A stretch of DNA of 64,000 nucleotides from Thermochaetoides thermophila DSM 1495 (lineage: Eukaryota; Ascomycota; Sordariomycetes; Sordariales; Chaetomiaceae): the NCBI RefSeq assembly GCF_000221225.1, contig NW_006383030.1, positions 620,001-684,000 on the forward strand, written 5' to 3'. The position numbers were made by a program, and so were the translations under genes. This document shows positions 23,601-32,864 of the stretch, one piece after another. The notes under the pieces were generated by a model. That model saw only the letters and a list, made by a program, of their open reading frames with translations. It did not search any database and was not told the origin of the DNA. Each line of letters opens with the position of its first letter. Position 1 is the stretch's first letter.

Positions 23601-23747
23601 ACGATGTCTCTTCTCCCTCTCCCTCTCTCTCTCCTTGTCCCTATCCCTCTCACGGTCGCGATCTCGGTCACGATCTCTATCCCGGATACGGTCCTCGACG
23701 ACCACCGGGTCGACAACAACACCTTCGCGTTCCCTAGAGGATGGCAT
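20652..23747 (-). CDS. Large RD/RE-repeat, proline-rich protein of unknown function
   Basis: An uninterrupted frame of 1031 residues from ATG 23747 (context aactATG). A second ATG at 23789 would add 14 residues, but it lies in an AT-rich stretch that looks like 5' UTR. Residues 10-150 are an almost pure Arg-Asp/Arg-Glu alternation. Then follow Ser/Thr-rich segments, a Gln run and a run of about 12 prolines. The only folded-looking part is about residues 535-830: PPLQGAEILFAPFFDLLNKY, a Cys/His cluster CPCILCEHSGEPH, WGEVLEQVSGRVELPPWPPF, LQRLYRLPVPPRDAET and LLYTISDISISEWEIL. A coiled-coil-like segment follows. The RD/RE part resembles splicing-associated proteins. The globular part recurs in filamentous fungi to my recollection, but I know no firm function. 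Confidence 0.85.
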   Translation of the reverse strand: MPSSREREGVVVDPVVVEDRIRDRDRDRDRDRERDRDKEREREREKRHRERKSERKDRDRERDGERDRERDKDRDRERDRERDRERHKDRDRERDRDRDRDRDRDRGRGRDKEKRDRDKDRDRDRDDRSRSRSRNHERDRDRDSCSIHRHHSHRSSKSSSKLRPTDSEGRSPSGTSRRHRHKDSLERSDTDSPSTASKSLTDLVPELARSERAGTPNVPYPSFSKNHSKEYLYSLGDNVLIGVGSTPNNRRTDPLTPDTTDLGGGSDMRRSKSVGCHPAARRVSPMRQELRGESRPPSPPDTDDFLGQQQQQQQNGEENSVSPTGGVEGQEQRPASAASSWISRGLSKHEARGASSKVSRSSSQATFVLRPAPLGRGLKDGEEGKPVRSDITDTSTIEARSTATATRRSPSTTRRPSAEMEGVAADESALEHSTVSSTQPVSPPPPPGGSVLPGEMDHYNTSDVHYAPSDVPTASAASTFTPAPAPPPPPPPPPPPSWNPQDLPRVDYLLQNGGLPQPVPRQFLAVLPRPNGTRPTIPPLQGAEILFAPFFDLLNKYQTVLQCHGSIAVATGHKSIARRLLERLENVFSRDLPAEGCPCILCEHSGEPHRGLTWGEVLEQVSGRVELPPWPPFDFSVLGSKAVEELADAPPRPSSPIKMDPDIAEEFREHYIRQTKRVRAAVDKWMSNCEKTVAPPPSEVDDETLAFAILTNLDQEDRPYFNALLSGSKELQSPVRAPTPVRKARNEFIVRTGLALQRLYRLPVPPRDAETAVYLVKNAGVHDLLYTISDISISEWEILTSGRFDGFLWSGAEDDGINLGESAISRMATPASGMHPGTRLMSPGAGRPPLSRTTTPAFGPPPGMFSRGTTPASFISNASSTYPSRAAVTNDEEAEVAALAEVEREIFNGMEALEDAFEKLHEKAMVVRDLLRRRGAALQMSLQQRRGRPAGIDVLPLSGSSGIYDRPSWGDDSDSVGGGPADSEWGWDDGISELAPDDSASQVSSNRFRRPKRRRERATPAPIEEEDEMVG
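23341..23700 (-). repeat. Purine-rich tandem repeat coding for the RD/RE tract
   Basis: About 360 bp of GA-rich hexamer-type repeats (cgagat, cgggat, agagag variants) on the coding strand. The complementary strand is CT-rich, and both strands stay open in several frames, so long plus-strand ORFs here are artefacts of the repeat. Confidence 0.8.
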
Positions 23748-24606
23748 AGTTGCGAATCGTAAATAAATAGATAGGTTAAACCATATCAAGGGCGGTGCTT
23801 GCCCATCCTGGTAATCTGCTGACCGGGCAGAAGGGGTGTAGGGTGTCGAGTAGGCTGGCAGCGGTACCTTGCGATACGCGGCACTCGAGCGAGATGCGGC
23901 ACACCTGCAGGGCGGCTGCGCTGCGGGGCTTGCTGTCTAAATGTGTTGTGGTTGAGAAAGGCCTCTTTTGCCTGTGATCAACGGCCGGTAAGCAGATTCG
24001 TACCGTGTGGTATGTTAGGTAGAAGATGGAAAGGCGGGGTTATCCCCAGCCGAAGCGAAACCTCCGGATATCTTAGGAGCGACTTGAATAAGAAGCCAGA
24101 CCCCAACTTGCTGGTTACAGTTTGCAACTGGAGAATGAGGTGCAGCGTTTCCTCTGGGGAGAAAGTGGACTCAATCCTCCAGCGGGCAGGTTGAAGAATG
24201 TTCGATCCGCTGCAGTGCTGTTGGCTTGCCTGACCGGCCGTACCGCTCCAATCTAGAGAACTGAAGGCATGGCTGAAGCCCAGCCCACCAACTGTTGGAT
24301 CCTCCCCGTCATCCATTGGGCAGCGGTGACAAGGACGGGTTGGGCTGAGAGTACATGCCCAATGCGATTCGAGCATTTGACGCTCCACCGTCCAAACACA
24401 GTCTCGGGTACTGTGCATCCGATCCTTTACGTGGGGGCTCTTGGCTGGAGGGGCAGCGGCTTTTATGATGGCAGATCATGAACTGTACAGTGTGAAGAAA
24501 GACTGGAAGTTGAAGTTTGTGCAATGGGATTTGAAATCTGGGGTCTCCAATATTCACGATGAAACATGGAAGTAAAATCGCGAAAACAGTATGGATAGCC
24601 TTTATT

Positions 24607-24653
<47 letters not shown>

Positions 24654-25383
24654 TTATTTTTTTTACCGATGGCGCTCATGAGATCATCACTATCTTCTGC
24701 CAACTTTCCGAATCTTTGCTCATGTCCTTGTCCTTTTCCCTGGCCTGCCAGAACAACCTGCAGCCATCGTGACCGTGACCCTTCCCCACTGACCAAATCT
24801 TCCACTCAGGTTCAGTCCTTTACTTTTTTACCCTTACCCCGCGCAACAGCACAAGGCGACTCGTCCGAGAACCAGTTAACCTGAGCGCTTCCACATCTGT
24901 GTGAGAGTTTTTCGTTGCCAACTCCAACATCTCCCGACCTCGGCGCTTCCAATTCCCGATTCCCTCAATACGTGGGCAGCAAGCGAACGGGTAGCTGCGC
25001 AGTACGGCTTGTTACTTTGGGCAAGCAAGTACATACAGTAGCCCTATCAGCGGCACTCCGAGTCCTAATTATAGCACCAACCACGCGGGAACAAGACAAC
25101 AGTGAGTCAGTCAATCAATCAAATAATCAATCGGCGACCTCACATCGAATATCGGAACAAAATCCAAAACTTTCCATTTGGTATCGCCACCAGCTAACAA
25201 AAAAGTCTATCTTTTGATGGTGATCTTAGTAATCACAGTTTAAAGTTGTTATGCCCGTTCCATGATGCTTCCATCCGTCATAAATATATACATATATATA
25301 CTTCGTACCAATCAAATCAAGCCTTTTTTTTTCCTTTGACATAGAACAATGTAACAACCAAACCCCATCGCTGTCAGTCTCAC
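23748..25383. other. Intergenic region with TTTA microsatellite
   Basis: Promoter of the RD/RE gene and 3' flank of ATP sulfurylase. The only clear structure is the microsatellite at 24601-24655. No gene is supported. Confidence 0.6.
24601..24655. repeat. (TTTA)n microsatellite
   Basis: About thirteen near-perfect TTTA units followed by a T-run. The apparent ORF across it (FIYLFIYLFIYL) is a repeat artefact. Confidence 0.95.
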
Positions 25384-27551
25384 TTAGACCCTATCCAACA
25401 GGCCCTGGCTCTCCAGCAGCAGAATGATCTGGTGCACAATCGACCGCACCGACTGCTTCGAGCAGTCGACAACGAGGTCCGGCTTGGCAGGGGTCTCATA
25501 CGGATCGTCGACACCGGTGAAGCCCTTGATCTCGCCAGCGCGCGCCCGCTTGTAGATGCCGCGCTTGTCCGTCTTCTCGCAGTACTCGAGAGGGGTGGCG
25601 ACGTGGATGAGGTAAAAGTCGCCGTACTTCTCAACCAGCTCGCGGGCGTGTTGCCGAGCCTGCTCGAAGGGAGCGATAGGAGCAGCGATAACAGCGGCGC
25701 CGGCACGGGTCAGCTCCGAGGCGACGAAGGCAATGCGGCCAATGTTCTTGTCGCGGTCCTCGCGGCTGAAGCCCAGCTCAGACGAGAGCTCGTGGCGGAC
25801 GGTCTCGCCCAGCAGCAGGGAAACGGAGCGACCGCCCTGCTGGTTCAGCGTGACCTGGAGCGCCCGCGCAATCTGGTCCTTGCCGCTGTTCATGTAGCCA
25901 GTCAGGAAGACCGTGAAGCCCTGCTTCGACCTTGGAGGATGCGACTCGCGCAGCACCTTAACGACCTCGGGATACGAGAACCACTCGGGGATCTCACGGC
26001 CGCTGCGCAGACGAGCGCGCAGCTCAGTACCGGAGATGTTGAGGGTGCGCACACCCTTGGGGATCTGGTCGACCGGGGCGTACTCGTCGCTGTCAGGCAG
26101 GTACGTCATCATTTGGAAGGGCACAACCTCGATGCCGAGCTCATCGCGGTACTTCTCGACGGCGTGCTGGGCGTCATACGGGCCGTAGAAGTCGACACCC
26201 TTGCTGTTCTTGCCGGGACCGGCGTGGTCGCGGCCGACGATGAAGTGGGTAGCGCCGTGGTTCTTGCGGATGATGGCGTGCCAAATGGCCTCACGGGGGC
26301 CGCCCATGCGCATGGCCAGGGGCAGCAGGCCGAGGACGGCCATGCCATTGGGATACCTAGGGAGGAGAGCCTTGTACACGCGGACACGAGTGAAGTGATC
26401 GATGTCGCCGGGTTTCGTCAGACCGACGACGGGATGGATGAGGACGTTGGCATGGTGCGACCGGGCAGCGCGGACCGTCAGCTCACGGTGGGCACGGTGC
26501 ATCGGGTTACGGGTCTGGAAGGCGACAACCCGGGTCCAGCCAAGCTTGTCGAAGTGAGCGCGAAGCTCCGCGGGGGTGTCTGTTCCGTCAGCATCCCCTG
26601 TTCCAAAACTGCAGTTCGGCCGTGCCGATGGGCTTACATCTGAGCTCGACAAAGTCATAGTGCTGGGGCTTGTTGACGGCTTCGAGCTTGCCGCCAACAT
26701 AAAATTCCTTGGCCGTGTTGAAGAGGTACTGGATCGCGGGGTGCTCCGGGTCACCACCAAAGACCTCCTTGGCCTCGAGCTCCCTGAGCACGTGTCAGAA
26801 TTCCTCTCCCAATTCTACAACCATTGAGCCACCGAATGACGCGACGCTTGGCGTGAGCGCGTGCTCCGGGGGGAGGGAAAGGGGGGGAAGGGGGGGAAGG
26901 GGGGGGAGAGGAATGAAACAGAGGGGCGACTGGCTTACTTGTCAGGCTTGTAGACGTCCTCGACAGTGATGATGGCCAGGTTCTGGTCATCACGGAAGTC
27001 CCGCAGCGTTATCCTGGCACCGGGCTTGATGGAAAGTTCATCAATGGTCTCCTGTGACACATCGAGTGTAATGGGCATGCTGAAGAGGGAGCCATCGGCG
27101 AGGCGGTTGTCTTTGACGACCCTGGAAGCATTGGTCTCAGTATCATGCGTCCCTAGACTCTCAATGGCCGCAGACATACCCATTGTAGTCCTTCTCGTTC
27201 ATAAAACCTGCATTTCAAGCCCATTGGTCAGCCAATGCTGCGACTTACACACACCGAGCGCGGGCTGAGGCAGAGGGGATGGCGGGGTTGATGCAAGCCC
27301 CACCATCCATCCCACTTGGACCCTGGCTTCAAGAACATAACACAAAGCTGTGTGAGTGGGGGAGACGTTTTTGTTGACGAACCTTCCAGCGGCGAGAAAC
27401 CGCCATTAAGCAGCAACTCGAGATCGCAAAGCTGGCGCTCGGTCAGGACGAGGGCAGGGAGCGTTTCAGCTTCAGCAGCGAGCTCGGCATGGCGAGGAAG
27501 ATCGCGCGCAAGCAGATCCTTGAGCACGCCGCCATGAGGAGTGTTGGCCAT
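25384..27551 (-). CDS. met3: ATP sulfurylase (sulfate adenylyltransferase), 5 exons
   Basis: Exons 27551-27383, 27207-27180 (28 nt), 27121-26939, 26783-26638 and 26579-25384 join in frame to 573 residues, the usual length of the fungal enzyme. It makes adenosine 5'-phosphosulfate from ATP and sulfate, the first step of sulfate assimilation, in the cytosol. The nucleotidyl-transfer motif QTRNPMHRAH falls at residues 197-206, and GRDHAGPG follows later. The C-terminal domain from about residue 394 is APS-kinase-like (FLTGYMNSGKDQIARAL) with the altered P-loop typical of the allosteric, kinase-inactive domain that binds PAPS in filamentous fungi. Intron 3 (155 nt) carries a poly-purine/poly-pyrimidine tract. 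CYS3/METR control is expected from other fungi, but I could not pick out a clear site. Confidence 0.97.
26868..26909 (+). repeat. G-tract cluster inside ATP sulfurylase intron 3
   Basis: Four to five runs of 6-8 G separated by AA or GA on the plus strand. The gene is on minus, so the pre-mRNA intron is C-rich here. The plus DNA strand could form a G-quadruplex. Confidence 0.8.
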
Positions 27552-29183
27552 CTTGATTATCTGGGAATTGGAGCTCTTGAGACGAAAGGCAAGCGTCGCG
27601 AATCCAGCAGTTGGGACCGTCTGGGTATCAAAAAGAAGAAAGAAGGAGTAACTGGAAAAGAAGAGGAGAGTGAGAGTGTCGAAACTTTTTCAGAAAGAAC
27701 TGAGAACTGGCAGCTCTCGGAACGGAAAGACAGCAGGGCCCTGATATAAATTGATTCAGATTTGCCGCGCTGCCGCTTGTCTCCGCGGGGACCCCCTTTC
27801 CAGGCTCCCCGTTACGACGACGGGCTTGCGCAACAAGGGCCGAGTATGAGATGGCAATGGACGAACCGCTGACACATGGCTGGCCGAGCCCCGGTAACGG
27901 CGTTCATCCTGTCATGACAGAGGCCGGGGAGGGCGGAGAGGACCTTGAGGGTGGGCATGTTGTTGCCTTGCAGGTACAGTACCTATGAGGAAAGACCGTC
28001 CATGGAGGGGTAAATTTTTTTGTTTGTTTGTTTTTTTTTTTACTAAGAACGCAATGCTCTCTCTTTCATCCCTTCCTGAAAAGTAGGTACAGAGCAGCTA
28101 TCCAGAGAGGTTGCGAAAGAGAGAGAGGGGCAGGGCTTATACCGTCACCGGATGCTATCCCACATCCCCGGACTCAGATGCGGTCTTCAACTCGTCAATC
28201 TCCCCGTCTCTCACTCTCGCCGTTGAATATTAACTGTAACTTTTACTACCATCTCGCCGGACCGGCGCTCAACCGGAGGGCGAATCGTCGTCTTTCATTC
28301 CAGGTCTCGATTACAACATCGACCGGTAATCCCATAAACCCCATGGCCCCAGCACAGGGACCTCGCCGGGAGCGTCGCCTTCCCGTCACACTCTCCTTGT
28401 GTCGAGAAGATTTTAGCTCGGATGACGTGCTCAAGCAAGGGGCGCTTAAAGCCCCACTTTCCGATTCGAAACGTGGGGTCTCTGTAACCCAGTCCCTTGT
28501 CACTTGCGGTGGGATGTGACACGCAAGCAAACGCCAGCAAAAAAAAATAAAAAAATAATGATAAAAACCGTCTTTTCCGCATAGAGAAGATTCGTCAGTA
28601 AAAACGGGCCAGTTCGTTCGGTTCATGATGCTGGTTGAAGATCGAGATTCCGTCAGCTCAATCGCGGATGGGAACATCTCAGAGGACGATACAATTGCTT
28701 GGCAGTATCTTGGCGCTCTTTTTTCTGCGGTTGATCGAGATCAGGGTTAGGGTTTTGATATAATCATCAGATCTTGGGACCGCAACGACTCAAAGCACAC
28801 CGCACCATATCTCGTCCGCACTGACCGAAGTCTTGTCATGCCATGTCGTTAAGGGGATGTGCATTTTCTTGCTGACTTCCATGATTCCGGACGCTGTACA
28901 ACTTCAACGAAACAGGGGTCTTCGTCACAACCACTTCATGTGAAAACGATCAAGGAATGCATCAAGTCATAACTAACCAAAACAGCATCTGCTCTATCCT
29001 CCTCTCAAACTCTCAAACTCTCATCAACTGAGCAAACATGATGATGAGATACACAAAGGAAAACACACATCTCTCATTCTCCGACATGTTGTTGTTCCTT
29101 CTTCCCATCATGAACCCTAACCCTTCCACCTCCTCATCCTACTAGTACATCAAACCATCCCCTCCCTCCCTTCACATCCTTCC
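27552..29183. other. Intergenic region with T-runs and TTAGGG motifs
   Basis: ATP sulfurylase promoter and 3' flank of the repeat-protein gene. It holds long T-runs (28014-28040), gggttaggg at 28744-28752, and aaccctaaccctt at 29113-29125. The open frames near 28030-28680 show no protein signature. Confidence 0.55.
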
Positions 29184-32100
29184 TCAAGGGCTACGCCCTT
29201 CACCCACCCCGCCAGCCAACTCCGTAAAGTTGTGGTGGTGATCCAGCGGTCTACCACCGTCGTTAAATGGGTTCTGCGGCTGCGGCGCGCTTGTTGGGGC
29301 AGGCGCTCCGGGCTGATCAGTGCTCACGCCGGGCCAGAAGGATGTTGCTGTGTTGGTGCGGTGATGGTGTGAAGAAGCTGTTCATAAGGATCGGTTAGTT
29401 CGGGTATCTAGGGAAGAGTGATTAGTTGAAATAGGGGGGGGGGGTGCTTACCGCTGTAGTGGCTTATATCCGCGCTCGTGGTAGTCTCAGTCTCCTGCGC
29501 AGGAGGGGGGAGAAATTCTGTCGTTGTCGTTACCGGCTCAACGCTCGTGGTTGTGATTATGGTCGTGCTTGGAGTCGTCGCCGGCGTGGTGCCCGGTGTC
29601 TCTGGGCTAGTCACCGGACTTGGACTCAGGCTCGGAGTCGGCGTGGGTGTGGTCTCAGGGCTGGTCGTCAACGAGCTGGGACTCATCGTAACGGTCGAGA
29701 GGCTTGCCCAGCCCGTGCTCTGGATGCTTGTGCCTGGAGAGCTGATTGGGCTTGGGCTAAGCGACGGCGTTGTGGTTGTCACAGTCTGGGGGGTTGAGCT
29801 GGGGGAAGAGATTGGGCTGGGGGTTGTAGTGCCCTCTGGGGTTGTGCTGGGGCCGGAGCTGGGAGTGGGACTTGAGATGATCTCGGGGATCGTGATTAGA
29901 GCTGTGCTTGGGGTTGGTGAGCTTGGAGTAGGCGAGCTCGGAGTCGGGCTCGTCACAATCACGGGTGTCGTAGTGAGCGAGCTGGGGCTCAGAGTCGAAG
30001 GGCTCACTGGCGTAGTCCCCGGCAGAGCAGTACTCCACGAGATCCTCGAGGTGATCACGGTCCTGAGCGTCGTGCCATTGCACGAATGGCTCCACGTGAG
30101 GCTTGACGTAACAGGAGTAGCCCTCGACGCACCCGGCGACGTGCCCCAGATGGCGCTGGTCGCGTTATGGCATGGCGTGGTGTACGGAGCCCGCGATGTA
30201 GTCCGAGAAGCGCCGTGAGAGCAAGATGTTGGCGAAGTTGCGGGATTGGTGCCGTTGTTGACCGGCACTGAGGTCGATGGCGCCGGCGTAGATTGGCCGT
30301 GGCTGCAAGGAGAACTGGCGGTGCCAGTGGCGGTGCAGCCTGGATTTGGCGGTGACGGGCTATTCGACAGTACAGTTGAAGGAGTGGGCGATGATGAGAG
30401 CCCGGTAGAGGCTACGGCTGTCCCTGTGCTTCCCAGAGGCACGGTTGTGTTCGGGAGTGGCCAGAGAGGTGTCGTGGCTGGTGTGGTCGATGGTGTGATC
30501 TGGACTGTGGTGCCAACGCCGCTTCCAGAGGGACCAACATTCCCGGACGTAGCGTTTGGGAGAGGGTAAGGAATGGAGGTCGACAATGAAACTGGCGGCA
30601 GCAAAACTCCGGTTGACAAGCTAGGCGTTGGTGTGAGAACACCTGTGTTGCCGCTTCCAGTGGGCAAGACCCTTCTGGTGCTGTTCGTCAACGGGTATGG
30701 CACCGTTGCGGTCGTGGATGGAGATGGGCTCAAAGTCCCCGTGACCCCTGTGCTCAGAGGAACAGAGGTAGGATTTGGGTTGATGCCAGTGCCGGCAGGA
30801 GAAGTGCCGTTCGGCAGAGGGAAGGGCACACTAGGGGTCAAAGACCCAGTGATAACTGGCGTGCAAGGGGTTGAGGTGACTCCTTGCGAGGTCGGCGAGC
30901 AATAGTTTGAAGTTGTCGACACGCTGACAGTCACCAGAGTTGTCGGTGATGTATGCAGCCATCCCGTTGAGAGGCTTACGCTGCTTGCATTGGACACTGG
31001 GAATGGAGGGGAACTGGTTACTGGACTCGTGCCTGTCCATGATCCCGATCCAGAAGGTCCAAACGGTCCGTTAGTCGCATTTCCCGCAGGGAATCGAGGA
31101 GACGTAGGTGTCAGAGAGCTGATGGTAGGGATGCTCGTCCAAGTAGTGTCCGGCAGAGAGGTCAAGCTGACTGGGCCGGTGCTCACACCTGTACCTGTTG
31201 GACCTACCCGAGTGGTCGAGTTGGAGATGTAGTACGGGGCGCTCGACGTGCTTGGTGACGGACTCGGGAAGCCAGATATGCCCGTGCCAGGCCCGATCGA
31301 TGTCCATGTAGGAGTAGTAGTAGTAGTCGCTGTTGAGGGGGATGGAGATGGAGTGTTGCTTGGGGTGCTCGTCAATGACTGGACTGGCGTGGTACCAACC
31401 AGACCTGAGCTGCCAGGAATGATGGCCGTGCCGTTCGGGAGAGGGAATGGGATAGATGATGGAGTTTCGATGATCGAAGGAGTTGATACTGAAGGCGTCG
31501 ACACTGAGATGTCCGGGATTGTGATAACGGTAGGGGTCGAAACAGAAGGAGCTGGGACTGTAATAACTGTAGGAGTCGAGACATCAGGGATCGGCACTGT
31601 GATAACTGTGGGAGTAGAGACCGAAGGCGCCGGGACAGTAATCACTGTCGGGGCCGAAACAGATGGAGTCGGCACTGTGATAACCGTAGGGGTCGAGATA
31701 TCAGGTGTCGGGATGGTGATGACAGTAGGAGTCGAGATATCAGGGGTCGGGACTGTGATGACAGTAGGAGTCGAGATATCAGGGGTCGGGACAGTGATGA
31801 CAGTAGGAGTCGAGACAGAAGGAGTCGGCACTGTGATGACAGTAGGCGTCGAGACATTAGGCGTTGGGATGGTGATAACAGTGGGCGTTGAGATCTCAGG
31901 GGTTGGGATTGTGATAACAGTTGGCGTCGAGACCTCAGGGGTTGGAATTGTGATAACAGTGGGGGTCGAGATGTCAGGAGTTGGGACTGTGATGACTGTA
32001 GGTGTCGAGACAGAAGGGGTTGGGATTGTAATAACGGTAGGAGTCTCGACGGGCGTTCCAGACGGTGTGGGTATCGAGATGATAGGGGTCTCTGGCACTG

Positions 32101-32864
32101 TAGGCGTGGAAGGAATTGTCGGTGTCGGAATGTCTGGAATTTCTGGAATGGTTGGCGTTGGGGGTATTGGAATAGTCGTTGGCAACAGGCCGCTTGATGG
32201 CCTTGTTGTCGGCTCCTCACCCGGTACGGTTCTAGGACTGTCTGAACTCGATGGGGATGGCCTGCTTACGGACGACGAAGTAGGACCCGTGATGGCAGCA
32301 ACAGTCGAGGTCGCAGAGTATGGGGTTGAAATCGAAGAGACCCCTGATGGCGAGCTCGGCGTGGCAGAGTTCGCTGGGGTTGACTCTTGAGTTGACGTGG
32401 ATGTTAACGAATGCGGATCTGTCCTGGTCGAAGTCGCCGGTGATGTCGCTGATGTTGGACTGGACACGATGGGAGTCGACACAATGGGTGTTGGGACAGT
32501 AGCTGGAAGACTAGGGGTCGGAGTAGCTGAAGATAGCTCAGTCAGTGAGACAGGTAAAGATGCCTTGGAATGCTGCTGTCATACCACTACTCGTTGAAGT
32601 CTGCAATTCAGGAGTCGAAGTAGACTGTGTGAGCGGCGGTGGCTCATATCCGTAGGGAGGAATCGACCAGTCCTGGCCATCATCTCTGGGAGCAAGCTTC
32701 TGATCCTGAAGTCGAGAGAGGTCCTCTTGTGCCGCAGAAGCAGTGTGGGTGATGCTCCGTCGTTGACCGGCCCAAAAACCTAGCCGGTATCCATGAGCGC
32801 CGGGCACGCAGCCCAAGAAGGCAATTGCCGGCGTAAGAAAGCCGATAGCCCCTGAAGCTCTCAT
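29184..32864 (-). CDS. Secreted Ser/Thr/Pro-rich repeat protein, probable cell-wall/surface mucin, 3 exons
   Basis: Exons 32864-32585, 32526-29452 and 29377-29184 join in frame over introns of 58 and 74 nt to 1182 residues. The N-terminus has a hydrophobic signal (GFLTPAIAFLGCVPGAHG). The bulk is more than 80% Ser, Thr, Pro, Gly and Val, as expected for heavy O-mannosylation. It contains about 14 copies of a 13-residue unit of STPTVITVPTPDI type. The small last exon supplies a different tail (FWPGVSTDQPG ... NPFNDGGRP) and is supported by the exact frame and a clean acceptor. The two-exon alternative would end 13 codons into intron 2. No GPI-anchor signal is visible. It resembles fungal surface mucins and adhesins in composition only; no binding domain is seen. 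Confidence 0.8.
29434..29444 (+). repeat. G11 homopolymer next to a splice donor
   Basis: Eleven G on plus, i.e. C11 in the transcript, starting just after the donor gtaagca of intron 2 of the Ser/Thr/Pro-rich gene. Confidence 0.9.
31500..32053 (-). repeat. 39-bp coding minisatellite, about 14 units
   Basis: The unit (for example 31731-31769) encodes 13 residues of S-T-P-T-V-I-T-[VI]-P-T-P-x-[IV] type. Some neighbouring copies are identical at the DNA level, others differ at a few third positions. The period keeps the reading frame, so copy number can change without a frameshift. Confidence 0.9.

Noticed and set aside
23289..23766. Plus-strand ORFs of Ser/Arg or Leu/Ser repeat type
   Set aside because: Products of the complementary strand of the RD/RE repeat tract.
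24591..24884. ORF starting MDSLYFIYLFIYLF
   Set aside because: Translation of the TTTA microsatellite.
25432..26643. 403-codon plus-strand ORF across ATP sulfurylase
   Set aside because: Antisense shadow of the ATP sulfurylase exon 5, whose protein is unmistakable. The long frame comes from GC-rich third positions.
31500..32053. CRISPR-like direct repeats
   Set aside because: The 39-bp units are contiguous and coding with no spacers; the genome is eukaryotic.
31248..32390. 380-codon plus-strand ORF across the Ser/Thr/Pro-rich gene
   Set aside because: Antisense of the 39-bp repeat array. It mirrors the repeat and has no start region, domain or splice partners.
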